Of a stretch of 64,000 nucleotides of DNA, positions 51,647-60,901 are shown piece by piece. The DNA is taken from the NCBI RefSeq assembly GCF_033955345.1, contig NZ_CP138332.1, positions 5,270,001 through 5,334,000 of the forward strand, in the 5' to 3' direction. A program made the translations under genes and the position numbers. Origin of the DNA: Sphingobacterium bambusae. Lineage in GTDB: Bacteria; Bacteroidota; Bacteroidia; Sphingobacteriales; Sphingobacteriaceae. The notes under the pieces were generated by a model. The model was not told the origin of the DNA and did not search any database. It saw only the letters and a program-made list of their open reading frames with translations. How positions within the stretch are numbered: the first letter of the stretch is position 1; the number at the start of each line of letters is the position of its first letter.

Positions 51647-54600
51647 ATGACTACACATACAACAGAAAGTACCGAACAATTTCTTTTAGGCGGTGGTGAA
51701 ATGGGCAAACTTATCCGCGGCATGGATTGGTCTAAGACTCCTTTGGGCGCGATAGAAACATGGCCGCAGAGCTTGCGTACATCGGTGAGCCTTTGCTTGT
51801 CCTCCTCATTTCCCATTTTAATAGCTTGGGGACCTGAAAAAATACAGATCTATAATGATAGCTATAGGCCTATTTGCGGTGCCAAACATCCAGCATCTAT
51901 GGGGATGAATTTCCGTATCTGCTGGGAAACGGCATTGGAGGTCGTTGGCGATGCCTTTACACGTACGGAGCAACAAGGTGAAGGTACTTATATTAACGAT
52001 CAACGTATGTTTTTGGATCGCTACGGCTATCTAGAAGAAGCTTTTATGACTTTTTCTTTTGCGCCAATACGTGACGAGTCGGGTGGTGTGGGTGGTATTT
52101 TTCACCCTATTACGGAGACAACTGTTAAGATATTAAGTGGTCGTCGCACACATGCGTTGCGCGAATTAGGAGCGGCGCTGGGTAACACGAAGAGTGTGCA
52201 AGAGATTAGTCTGGTAGCTGCAGATAAATATGCTGAATATGAGTTAGATATACCATTCTTATTATGTTATCAATTTAATCATGAAGACGGAGTTGCCCAG
52301 TTGATTTCTACTTCTGGATTAGCTGTTGATGCGAGCCTATCGCCCGGATCCATAAATCTTTCAGATAACGATATTTGGTCTTTTTTGGAAGTAATAGAAA
52401 CTGGAAACTATCTTCAGCTAAACGGTCTTGAAGAACGATTTGGCGAATTTTCCAGCGGACCATATCCTGAATCTCCGCGATCGGCATTGGTGCTTCCATT
52501 GCGGATTACGGGAAAGGAAGAGCTGTTCGGTGTTTTGGTCGCAGGCGTCAGCTCTAGAAGATCACTCGATGACGAATACTTAAATTTTTACGATCAACTT
52601 ACCAACACGTACAATACAGCGTTGTCGAGTGTCTATTCTTATGAGCAGGAGCAGAAGCGGGCGGAAGCGCTTGCCGAAATTGATCGCTCTAAAACGGCAT
52701 TTTTTAGCAATGTAAGTCATGAATTTCGAACGCCGCTTACGCTAATGTTAGGCCCGTTGGAGGATATCCTAGCGGGCTCGGAAGCGACGGAATCACTTAG
52801 GCAATCGCTTACCTCAGTACATCGAAATGCGGAGCGGTTATTGAAACTGGTGAACAACTTATTGGATTACAGCAGGGTGGAGGCTGGTCGTATGCAAGCT
52901 GTATACCAAAAGGTGGCGCTAGCGGAATTTACAGCAGATTTGTCAAGTAGCTTTCGCTCCATTATCGAGAAAGCGGGGATGCATCTGATAGTGTCTTGTG
53001 CAACGCTGACAAAGCCAGTTTACGTTGATAAACAAATGTGGGAGAAAATCGTGTTGAATTTGCTATCCAATGCATTTAAATATACCATGCAAGGACATAT
53101 ATCTGTGGAGCTGCTCGAAGAAGATGATCGGGTTGTGCTCCATGTCAGCGATACCGGTATCGGGATTCCAGAGAGAGAGCTTCCGCATATGTTTGAACGC
53201 TTTCATAGGGTGGAGAACGCTGCAGGACGAACCCACGAAGGAAGCGGGATAGGTCTGTCGTTAGTGCAGGAACTGCTACATCTCCATCAAGGAACTATCA
53301 GTGTAGCAAGCGAAGAGGGCGTGGGCTCTGTTTTCACAGTTAGCATGCCATTTGGAAAGGAGCATTTACCGGCTGATAAGGTGCTAGATGAGCATAAGAA
53401 CCTAGAGCCTTTGTCTGTAAAAGGAGCATTTTTGCAGGAAGCCATTAGTTTGTTGCCGCAAGATAGGGAGACTTCCTTGGCGAAAGACTCTTGGCACAGG
53501 GATCTGGATCTTGCGCATGATGTGTTGAGCGAAGATAAAGATGCGAAAATACTGATTGTGGATGATAATGCAGATATGCGGACTTACCTGCGACGCCTGA
53601 TCGATCCTTATTTTTCGACGCTTATTGCCATAAATGGCGTCGATGCGCTAGAAAAAATTGCAATTTATAAACCTGATTTGGTGTTGAGCGATATGATGAT
53701 GCCGATAATGGACGGAAAGGCACTCTTGGAGAACATCCGCAACGATATTGAAACCATAAATTTACCGGTAATATTTCTTTCCGCGCGGGCGGGTGAGGAG
53801 GCTCGTATAGATGGCTTGGAAGCTGGAGCAGATGATTACCTTGTAAAACCTTTCTCCGCGGCAGAATTGTTGACCAAAATTAGAGCGCAAATTAAGATAA
53901 CAAGGGCTAGAGATCATGCCGAGAAGCAGTTAAGAAGATTGCTCCTCAATGCTCCCGTGGCGATAGCCGTATATCGGGGAGCTCGCCACATTATCGAAAT
54001 TGCCAACCATCGGATGTTGAGCTATTGGGCAAGATCGTTGACAGATGTCGTGGGGCAGCCTTTGTTTGATGTGCTACCAGGGCTTGTGCCACAAGGCTTG
54101 GAGCATATCATGGATAGTGTGTATGCTACAGGTGATCCGTTTGCCCATCAAAAGATGCCTGTCGTTTTGGATAGACATGGTAGCGAAGTTACCACTTATA
54201 TAAATTTGACGGTAGAAGCCTTGATAGAACCTGACGGGCGCATTAGCGGCGTTATTGCTGTTGCGGCAGATGTGACCGACCTAGCTCTTGCAAACCTCGA
54301 GGTAAAAAAAGCTTCCGATACCTTGACCTTGGCCTTGGATGCCGCTAATCTAGGAATTTGGAAAACCGATTGGGGTACCGATAATTTGATATTTTCGGAT
54401 AGGGCGTGTGCTATGCACGGCGTTTCCCAGCATGAAAGCCTATCGTTTTCGAAAACATTGTACGTGATCAAGGCTGTGCATCGTGCGCGCTTTCTTAATG
54501 CGGTTTCGGAAGCCGTAGCGGCTAAAGGTACGTTTAGTGAAACCTATGAGATTGAGCCTTTTGACGGAACGAAAGCGAAATGGGTACATTCCACAGGAAA

Positions 54601-55405
54601 GGTGGAATTGGATAATCACGGCAACGTGGTCAGCGTGATAGGAACCTTAAGGGATGTCACGGAAGAGAAGGAGGATGACCAACGTAAAAGTGATTTTATC
54701 AGTATGGTTAGCCACGAAATGAAAACACCGTTGACGTCAATAAGTGCATTCACCCAATTGTTGCAGGTGCATGCGAAGCGACAGGCAGACAATTACGCTT
54801 TTGATAAGTTGGAAAGGGTCTATGGGCAAGCGAAAAAAATGAGCGCGCTAATCAACGGTTTTCTCGATGTCTCTCGTTTAAGAGGATCTGGCAAAATACA
54901 TTTGAACGTATCGCATTACGACTTTAATGATTTGGTTCAGGAAATTTTGCGTGACATTCAGGATGTGTATGCTTCACATACCCTGCTGTTTGTTCCTGAA
55001 GGGGCAATGGAGCTATCTGGCGACCGTGATAAAATAGGATCAGTAATCAGTAATTTGGTGAGTAATGCCATCAAGTATTCGCCGGGAAAGACAGAGGTGC
55101 GGGTTGCAGCCCACTTCAGCGCAGATAGCGTTGTTTTCTCCTGCTCGGATGACGGTATGGGGATTAAAGAGGAAGAGATTTCGCGTTTGTTCGATCGGTT
55201 TTACCGCGCCGATAGTCGGCAAGTAGAACACATAGGAGGTTTTGGAATTGGCTTGTACATCTGCGCGGAAATTGTGAAGAAGCATGGCGGCGAGATTTGG
55301 GCGGAAAGCAGTCCGAACAAGGGATCTACTTTTTACGTGCGCTTACCACACGAGATACATCGCGACAGAAGCAAGAATGGTCTAGTTAACTTGGATAAGA
55401 ATTAG
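51647..55405 (+). CDS. Hybrid sensor kinase with two kinase cores and a receiver domain
   Basis: The product is 1,252 residues and has no membrane helix. Order of parts: PAS-like sensor (about 15-170), GAF-like (about 175-330), histidine-kinase domain 1 with H358 in FFSNVSHEFRTPLTL and an ATPase domain (GSGIGLSLVQ), then receiver with D682 in LVLSDMMMPIMDG. Next come two PAS domains (about 765-1005) and histidine-kinase domain 2 with H1023 in MVSHEMKTPLTSIS plus a second ATPase domain (GFGIGLYIC). No DNA-binding domain is present, so output must be through phosphotransfer. A terminator follows. Confidence 0.92.
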   Translation: MTTHTTESTEQFLLGGGEMGKLIRGMDWSKTPLGAIETWPQSLRTSVSLCLSSSFPILIAWGPEKIQIYNDSYRPICGAKHPASMGMNFRICWETALEVVGDAFTRTEQQGEGTYINDQRMFLDRYGYLEEAFMTFSFAPIRDESGGVGGIFHPITETTVKILSGRRTHALRELGAALGNTKSVQEISLVAADKYAEYELDIPFLLCYQFNHEDGVAQLISTSGLAVDASLSPGSINLSDNDIWSFLEVIETGNYLQLNGLEERFGEFSSGPYPESPRSALVLPLRITGKEELFGVLVAGVSSRRSLDDEYLNFYDQLTNTYNTALSSVYSYEQEQKRAEALAEIDRSKTAFFSNVSHEFRTPLTLMLGPLEDILAGSEATESLRQSLTSVHRNAERLLKLVNNLLDYSRVEAGRMQAVYQKVALAEFTADLSSSFRSIIEKAGMHLIVSCATLTKPVYVDKQMWEKIVLNLLSNAFKYTMQGHISVELLEEDDRVVLHVSDTGIGIPERELPHMFERFHRVENAAGRTHEGSGIGLSLVQELLHLHQGTISVASEEGVGSVFTVSMPFGKEHLPADKVLDEHKNLEPLSVKGAFLQEAISLLPQDRETSLAKDSWHRDLDLAHDVLSEDKDAKILIVDDNADMRTYLRRLIDPYFSTLIAINGVDALEKIAIYKPDLVLSDMMMPIMDGKALLENIRNDIETINLPVIFLSARAGEEARIDGLEAGADDYLVKPFSAAELLTKIRAQIKITRARDHAEKQLRRLLLNAPVAIAVYRGARHIIEIANHRMLSYWARSLTDVVGQPLFDVLPGLVPQGLEHIMDSVYATGDPFAHQKMPVVLDRHGSEVTTYINLTVEALIEPDGRISGVIAVAADVTDLALANLEVKKASDTLTLALDAANLGIWKTDWGTDNLIFSDRACAMHGVSQHESLSFSKTLYVIKAVHRARFLNAVSEAVAAKGTFSETYEIEPFDGTKAKWVHSTGKVELDNHGNVVSVIGTLRDVTEEKEDDQRKSDFISMVSHEMKTPLTSISAFTQLLQVHAKRQADNYAFDKLERVYGQAKKMSALINGFLDVSRLRGSGKIHLNVSHYDFNDLVQEILRDIQDVYASHTLLFVPEGAMELSGDRDKIGSVISNLVSNAIKYSPGKTEVRVAAHFSADSVVFSCSDDGMGIKEEEISRLFDRFYRADSRQVEHIGGFGIGLYICAEIVKKHGGEIWAESSPNKGSTFYVRLPHEIHRDRSKNGLVNLDKN

Positions 55406-55416
55406 TCGAGCAACAA

Positions 55417-55446
55417 AAATCCCCGTGTCTCACGACAGGGGGATTT
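55417..55446 (+). terminator. Terminator after the hybrid-kinase gene
   Basis: AAATCCCCGTGTC and GACAGGGGGATTT pair over 13 bp with one mismatch around loop TCAC. It lies 12 bp after the stop at 55405. Confidence 0.75.
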
Positions 55447-55598
55447 CCTATTATTAACCTAAAATGTATAAAAACCAATTGTATTTTAGATTATAAACGT
55501 GGCTGCTGCATAAATGTTTTATTTTTTTTATTTATTTTTCAAGAAGCTTAGATCAAGAGTCCAATCAAGGGGCGTTGCTGTAATAATATATTCATAAT

Positions 55599-56537
55599 AT
55601 GAACGAAGATAAAATAGAAATTAAGGACAAGAAGCCTGCATTAGCGCTATGGAAAGGCATTGTGTTGTCCAATGTTTTTGCCATGACGGTTATTGGGCTG
55701 CAGTCTACCTTTGTCCATGATGCGAGCGAGGGCGTGTTGATTTTTTCAGAATTTATCATCATCCCCTTGCTTATGGGTATTATCAGTACTTGGTGTTGGC
55801 GAAATATCGAGCTTAAAGGAAAACAGCTGACAGGCTACGCTCTTGTAAATGGTTTGGTGGGCATGTTGCTAAGCTTTATCTTCCTTGGTGAGGGGGCGAT
55901 CTGTTTGCTGATTGTTTCACCACTGATCTTAGGATCTGTGATTACGGGGAGTTTCATTGGTCAAGGCATGTTTAAGAAGAAGAACCAAACCCTGAACGTC
56001 AGCATTATTAGCATATTGCTTACTGTGTTTGTAGCAGACGCATTATCTGAACACGATCATCAAAACATGGTGTCGGATGAATTGATTATTGATGCGAGGC
56101 CGGAGGAAGTATGGCCCCATGTTGTAGCCTTTGAAAAAATAGAGAAGAAAGAAGATTACTGGCTTTTTAAAATCGGAATGCCTAGCCCGATGGCTACCAC
56201 AGTTAGTGGGCGCGAGCTAGGGGCTAACAGAAAGTGTATCTTTAGTAACGGCTATATCTTTGATGAAACGATCGTCGCTTATGATGTTAACCGAAACCTT
56301 ACTTTCGATATTATCGACCAACCGAAGGATCCTGAAATCATGGGACACATTGATATCAAACGGGGGCAGTTCTTGCTTAAGGATAACGGCGATGGCACGA
56401 CCACACTGATTGGTAATAGTTGGTATAAACTACATGTTTTTCCAGTTTGGTATTATGATATGTGGGCAGAAAGTATCACCCGAAATGTGCACTTTCGCGT
56501 AATGAAGCATATTAAATCGTTGAGCGAGGCTGGTTAG
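55599..56537 (+). CDS. Membrane protein with C-terminal SRPBCC domain
   Basis: The product is 312 residues. Four or five helices fill residues 15-145 (for example IVLSNVFAMTVIGLQSTFV; LIFSEFIIIPLLMGIISTWC; LLIVSPLILGSVITGSFIG). They are followed by a soluble SRPBCC (polyketide-cyclase-like) domain of about 150 residues: SDELIIDARPEEVWPHVVAF, then AYDVNRNLTFDIIDQPKDPE and GTTTLIGNSWYKLHVFPVWY. The fold binds hydrophobic ligands. The stop is followed at once by the ATG of the next gene, so the two are translationally coupled. Confidence 0.75.
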   Translation: MNEDKIEIKDKKPALALWKGIVLSNVFAMTVIGLQSTFVHDASEGVLIFSEFIIIPLLMGIISTWCWRNIELKGKQLTGYALVNGLVGMLLSFIFLGEGAICLLIVSPLILGSVITGSFIGQGMFKKKNQTLNVSIISILLTVFVADALSEHDHQNMVSDELIIDARPEEVWPHVVAFEKIEKKEDYWLFKIGMPSPMATTVSGRELGANRKCIFSNGYIFDETIVAYDVNRNLTFDIIDQPKDPEIMGHIDIKRGQFLLKDNGDGTTTLIGNSWYKLHVFPVWYYDMWAESITRNVHFRVMKHIKSLSEAG

Positions 56538-56963
56538 ATGTTTTCTTTTGTAGTCAATAGGTTATCTTTTTTGAAGGTCATTCCTTTGGCCGCTATCTTC
56601 TTTGATTGTCTGATCAAGTTGTGGATGCTCGCTACTAATCCGAAGGTACTGGACTGGATCGACGAATTGGAGCGTATGTGGTTACAACAGAACAATAGTT
56701 CTACGCGGATACATCGCTATGGCGGTTTACAATTTAACTGCAACAACAAGGAATACGCGCACGTACATAGTAATGGATTATTGGATATGCTACTTAGTAA
56801 AAGCTTGAAGAAGCAATTAATGCGGGAAGGTAGGGTTCAAGATCATCAAGTGTTCGAAAATACAGGCTGGATAAGCTTTTATATAAAAAATGAAGACGAT
56901 TTTCATTATGCGATATCACTTCTTGAACTTAACCTCAAACGGTCCGTATCCTTTAAGAAATAG
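56538..56963 (+). CDS. Luciferase-like-domain protein (DUF5519)
   Basis: The product is 141 residues. After a hydrophobic N-terminal stretch (LKVIPLAAIFFDCLIKLWML) comes the DUF5519 pattern: HRYGGLQFNCNNKEYAHVHS then NGLLDMLLSKSLKKQLMREG, VQDHQVFENTGWISFYI and a last helix with AISLLELNLKRS. The name comes from similarity to a region in luciferase-annotated proteins; no light reaction is implied. It is coupled to the SRPBCC membrane protein gene. Confidence 0.8.
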   Translation: MFSFVVNRLSFLKVIPLAAIFFDCLIKLWMLATNPKVLDWIDELERMWLQQNNSSTRIHRYGGLQFNCNNKEYAHVHSNGLLDMLLSKSLKKQLMREGRVQDHQVFENTGWISFYIKNEDDFHYAISLLELNLKRSVSFKK

Positions 56964-57097
56964 TATCGTGTGGCGCGATTGACATCACGTTTTGCGTATT
57001 TACCGGTTTTTTGAATCAAATTTATGGGGTTGCTCGTTGCGGAGAGTATTAATTTGCCTGCATTTATAAACCTATTGGCAGTCTATTTTGATCGGCT

Positions 57098-59452
57098 ATG
57101 CAACGCATTTATACATTTATCTTATTTTTCCTTTTTTCCTACAGTACTTGTCGTGCCGACGTAATATTCCGCGCCGGCAGCCATACAGCTGTGGCTCTGC
57201 TGGATCGTCAAATCGACCCGGTTGTAGAAACTGCTTTCCATATCCTTGAACATGATTTTCAAGCTGTTTTTGACGCTTCGCTAAAAAAGAGCGAGGCGGC
57301 GAAGATACATATAGGTACGATAGGGCAGTTGCAAGATGCACAACTAAAGCTGCGATCGGATGCTATGGCCTATTTGAAAGCGCATCAAGAAGCTTTTGTT
57401 ATGCAGGTTATCGAAAATGAGCTGTACATTATTGGTTCCGATAAGCGCGGCACTGCTTATGGCATGATGGAGCTTTCCCGACTAATAGGTGTTTCGCCTT
57501 GGGAATGGTGGGCGGACGCAAAGATTGAAAGGCGGAAGTCCGTTCGGTTGGCCTCCGGGTTTTATCGTGCGAAGCACCCTTCGGTTAAGTATCGCGGCAT
57601 ATTCTTAAACGACGAAGATTGGGGACTGACGCCGTGGAGCTACTTGACACATGAACCTAGTCCCGTTAAAGGACAAATAGGTCCCAAAACACATGCCCGT
57701 ATTTTTGAACTTCTTTTGCGCTTTCGTGCGAACAGCTTTTGGCCCGCTATGCACGATTGTTCGGTTGCTTTCTACCTGACGCCGGGGAATAGGGAGATGG
57801 CGGATAAGTATGGAATACTTGTTGGCTCGTCGCATTGTGAACCGATGGTGCGGAATACCAATGCTGAATGGAAGATTGCAGGAAAGGGAACATATGACTA
57901 TGTCAACAATAGACAACAGGTGCTGCAATTTTGGGAGGAACGCGTGCATGAGCTCGCTAAGTCGGATAATATCTATACGCTTGGCATACGTGGGGTACAC
58001 GATAGTAAAATGTTAGGAGCACATACATTGCAAGAGCAGAAAGAGGCGTTGACAGATGTGCTTGCTGATCAACGGGAGATGATCAGTCGTTTGGTGAATC
58101 CAGATCTTCGTGTGGTGCCACAGGTGTTTATTCCCTATAAAGAGGTGCTCGATGTATACCAAATGGGGTTGCAAGTTCCGGACGACGTAACCTTGTTGTG
58201 GTGCGATGATAATTATGGATACATACAGCATTTTCCGGATGAGAAGGAACGTTTAAGAGCTGGAGGAAATGGTATTTATTACCATATTTCCTACTGGGGA
58301 AGGCCTCATGATTACCTGTGGTTAGCGAGTAGCCATCCAGCTCAACTTTACACGCAGATGAAAACTGCTTATGATAAGGGCGCCAAGGACATGTGGATTT
58401 TAAATGTGGGTGACATTAAGCCGGCGGAGTACCTCACGGAGCTGTTTTTGGATATGGCATGGGACATAGACGAAATCGAAAATAATAGGGCCGGTCTCGA
58501 TAGACACCTTCGAAACTGGCTGGCACGTGAATTTGGTGAGCGGCATGCAAGGGATCTGCTTATGGTGATGCAGGAATACTACCGCTTGGCCTACATTCGG
58601 AAGCCTGAATTTATGGGAAATACGCGTACGGAAGAGCAGGACCCGAAGTACAAGGTTGTACAGGATTTACCCTGGACTTTGACGCAGATTTACGAACGGT
58701 TGGCCGACTATGGCCGTATTTCTGATCGGGTGAAGATGATGGGAAAGCATATTCCGATGGAAAAACAGGACGCTTGGTTTCAGTTGATTGCTTACCCCGT
58801 TATTTGTGCTGCGGAAATGAACAATAAGCATTTGTATGCGCAATTGGCTCGACATGGATGTGAAGACTACACGCGCAGTGTAGCGGCACATCAACACCTA
58901 GTCGATCTTACGGATAGCTACAATGCATTAGGCAATGGTAAATGGCGGCATATCATGCACGCCAAACCACGGAATTTAGCCGTTTTTCAGCCGGTCGATA
59001 CGCTTCTCGTTGCACAAGAGCTGCCGGCCGCAAAGGGTGCCATAGGTATATGGAATGGTATTGACTACGCAGAGTTTTCTGGTGAAAAACCCCTTGCACA
59101 TGGCTTGGGCTATGAACGTGGCGCAATTACCCTCCCGAAGGGAACCAAGGTTGACTATGTTTTTCAGGTGAAAAAGCAAGATACCATCTCCGTCGAATTA
59201 GCATTGGCTCCTAATCATCCAATAGAAGGGAAGACATTACGTTATGCTATCGCTGTCAATGATGGCGAAGCAGAGATTGTTTCTTTTGAAACGGAAGGTC
59301 GTAGTGAGGAGTGGAAGGAGAATGTGCTGAACAACCGCGCTACACGCCGGACAAGGTTTACCTTGAATCGAAAAGGACAGACTAAAATTAGCGTCACGGC
59401 TTTGGATGAAGGCGTACTGTTGGATCAGTTGATGGTTTACGAAGTACAGTAG
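57098..59452 (+). CDS. Glycoside hydrolase family 115 (xylan alpha-glucuronidase-like)
   Basis: The product is 784 residues with Sec signal MQRIYTFILFFLFSYSTCRA. GH115 features are DKRGTAYGMMELSRLIGVSP then WEWWAD, FLNDEDWGLTPWSYL, FELLLRFRANSFWPAMHD and GILVGSSHCEPMVRNTNAEW. The catalytic barrel and C-terminal helical parts are followed by a beta domain, as in characterised members, which release 4-O-methyl-glucuronic acid from xylan. It stands alone, with no other xylanolytic gene in view. Substrate assignment rests on the family. Confidence 0.93.
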   Translation: MQRIYTFILFFLFSYSTCRADVIFRAGSHTAVALLDRQIDPVVETAFHILEHDFQAVFDASLKKSEAAKIHIGTIGQLQDAQLKLRSDAMAYLKAHQEAFVMQVIENELYIIGSDKRGTAYGMMELSRLIGVSPWEWWADAKIERRKSVRLASGFYRAKHPSVKYRGIFLNDEDWGLTPWSYLTHEPSPVKGQIGPKTHARIFELLLRFRANSFWPAMHDCSVAFYLTPGNREMADKYGILVGSSHCEPMVRNTNAEWKIAGKGTYDYVNNRQQVLQFWEERVHELAKSDNIYTLGIRGVHDSKMLGAHTLQEQKEALTDVLADQREMISRLVNPDLRVVPQVFIPYKEVLDVYQMGLQVPDDVTLLWCDDNYGYIQHFPDEKERLRAGGNGIYYHISYWGRPHDYLWLASSHPAQLYTQMKTAYDKGAKDMWILNVGDIKPAEYLTELFLDMAWDIDEIENNRAGLDRHLRNWLAREFGERHARDLLMVMQEYYRLAYIRKPEFMGNTRTEEQDPKYKVVQDLPWTLTQIYERLADYGRISDRVKMMGKHIPMEKQDAWFQLIAYPVICAAEMNNKHLYAQLARHGCEDYTRSVAAHQHLVDLTDSYNALGNGKWRHIMHAKPRNLAVFQPVDTLLVAQELPAAKGAIGIWNGIDYAEFSGEKPLAHGLGYERGAITLPKGTKVDYVFQVKKQDTISVELALAPNHPIEGKTLRYAIAVNDGEAEIVSFETEGRSEEWKENVLNNRATRRTRFTLNRKGQTKISVTALDEGVLLDQLMVYEVQ

Positions 59453-59510
59453 TTTGGAATGAGGGGATTTTTTCCCTAGCGGAATTTGTCAAGGAAATTA
59501 TTGATTGTTA

Positions 59511-59807
59511 TTACACGATTCGCGTTCTCGGACTATCGGAACGGTACCACAGGTAGCCATTGGCGGAAACTAATGTAAGCACTTTTGGCTCGGATACGGA
59601 GCCATCATCATACATTTTGGATGGAATATGCTCCAGTTTGATATGCTTTATCTCTATCCGGGCAACCACAGCACCTGTAGATGAGTATTGTTCGTAATGT
59701 TTGCCTGTTAACTCTTGCATAAATTTCCTAAAAAATGTCTTGACTTGTTTACATACTTCGCAAAGAAGGTTTTGACTTATGGCTTTCGTCCATCTCTTTA
59801 TTTGCAT
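59511..59807 (-). CDS. Small hypothetical protein
   Basis: The product is 98 residues from MQIKRWTKAI, or about 69 from the internal Met at MQELTGKHYE. It has a beta-like core (VVARIEIKHIKLEHIPSKMY then VLTLVSANGYLWYR) and no signal. I recognise no family, but the pattern of alternating hydrophobics argues for coding. The neighbouring 370 bp contain no gene that would explain it as a shadow. Confidence 0.45.
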   Translation of the reverse strand: MQIKRWTKAISQNLLCEVCKQVKTFFRKFMQELTGKHYEQYSSTGAVVARIEIKHIKLEHIPSKMYDDGSVSEPKVLTLVSANGYLWYRSDSPRTRIV

Positions 59808-60181
59808 TTAAATATACGATCTGTTTTTAACATAGCATGCTGAATGTCAAAAGATAACATAAGCTTAAACACCGCTTAACTTTTGGATTGAACTCTAAGA
59901 AATAGCTGATTCTGCTGGACGTGTTTTCTTTGTGTGCTATGGTAAGGGATGCGGAGGATAGGTATATGCAAATGGTGGACACACGGTAAATTATGTAGTC
60001 CACCATTATCACGCCTCCCCAGGGTAGTTCATAAGTAGATGAGTCTCAATAAATGTCGGACTAAGGATCTTAATAAAAGTTGTCATAGGGCAAGAAATTC
60101 CATTTCGTGTCGCCAGCTTGGTGGATTGTAGACGCCATCCGACTATTCTATGGTGGGTAATGGAGATTAGTCTTTGCTTGA
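59808..60181. other. Gene-free stretch with a 9-bp-arm hairpin
   Basis: AATGGTGGA (59971-59979) and TCCACCATT (59999-60007) form a perfect stem with a 19-nt loop. Two short minus-strand open frames occur (59827-60012 and 60009-60212), but their Ser/Thr/Leu-rich content without structure does not look like protein. I see nothing else in this interval. Confidence 0.45.
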
Positions 60182-60652
60182 CTATACGGCTTGACGATTC
60201 AGCAGATTGCAATCTAATAAGGTTTTAATATGGTTGAAGGCCATATATTGTTCCTCGGCTTGCTCGCGAACATGAAACGATAACAAAACACGGGTTTCAT
60301 CAAGTGATCCGATAGCCTTCCGATAAGCTTGCGTGCATAGTTCTTCTGTGTGTATACACAAGTTTAGCATGGCGCATAAGTCTAAAGTAGTTTCGTTATC
60401 CACATCGCCGATAGGTAGTACGGTCGCACCCTCTACAGATGTTGGACACCAAGCTGCGTTATCTTGCCCCAAATCTTCCGTAAGTTGCCTAATGGCTGCA
60501 GCACACTCATCTTTGTAAGATCGAAAAATACCTCTTAAAAACGCTTCGCTATTTATTTTGAGGAATCCTATCGCTGAACTGTATATCTCCATCCGGCATC
60601 TGATTGTTGCTATAAGAGTTTTTAAGCATTCATCAGTGTGTGCATTTTTCAT
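60182..60652 (-). CDS. DUF2383/PA2169-type four-helix-bundle protein
   Basis: The product is 156 residues. The DUF2383 pattern is present: ATIRCRMEIYSSAIGFLKIN, then FRSYKDECAAAIRQLTEDLG and EELCTQAYRKAIGSLDETRV, with a later FHVREQAEEQYMAFNHIKTL. Carboxylate and His residues at helix positions resemble ferritin-like bundles, though metal binding is not shown. Proteins of this type often respond to stress in other bacteria. Confidence 0.7.
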   Translation of the reverse strand: MKNAHTDECLKTLIATIRCRMEIYSSAIGFLKINSEAFLRGIFRSYKDECAAAIRQLTEDLGQDNAAWCPTSVEGATVLPIGDVDNETTLDLCAMLNLCIHTEELCTQAYRKAIGSLDETRVLLSFHVREQAEEQYMAFNHIKTLLDCNLLNRQAV

Positions 60653-60901
60653 AGTGTATTGATGTTATTTACACAATATAACTTAAATTCAGGGGAATGA
60701 ATCAAACCGGTGGGAAAACAGGTGTTTTATCTTTTAATAGCGTAATTAACACCTTTGCAGCGTGTTTTTCGCAGTGCTCTGAATGCGTTGATTACGCCTT
60801 GATTTCGATTAAAATTTACACATGCAAGTTTACTTTCATCTAAAATCTATGAAAAATATCTAGTCTTGGTTTGCAATTAATTGAAAAGGACTAACTCTAC
60901 A

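Noticed and set aside
59827..60212. Two short minus-strand ORFs next to the DUF2383-type gene
   Set aside because: They have no plausible fold or family, overlap each other's ends and include a hairpin; probably chance open frames.
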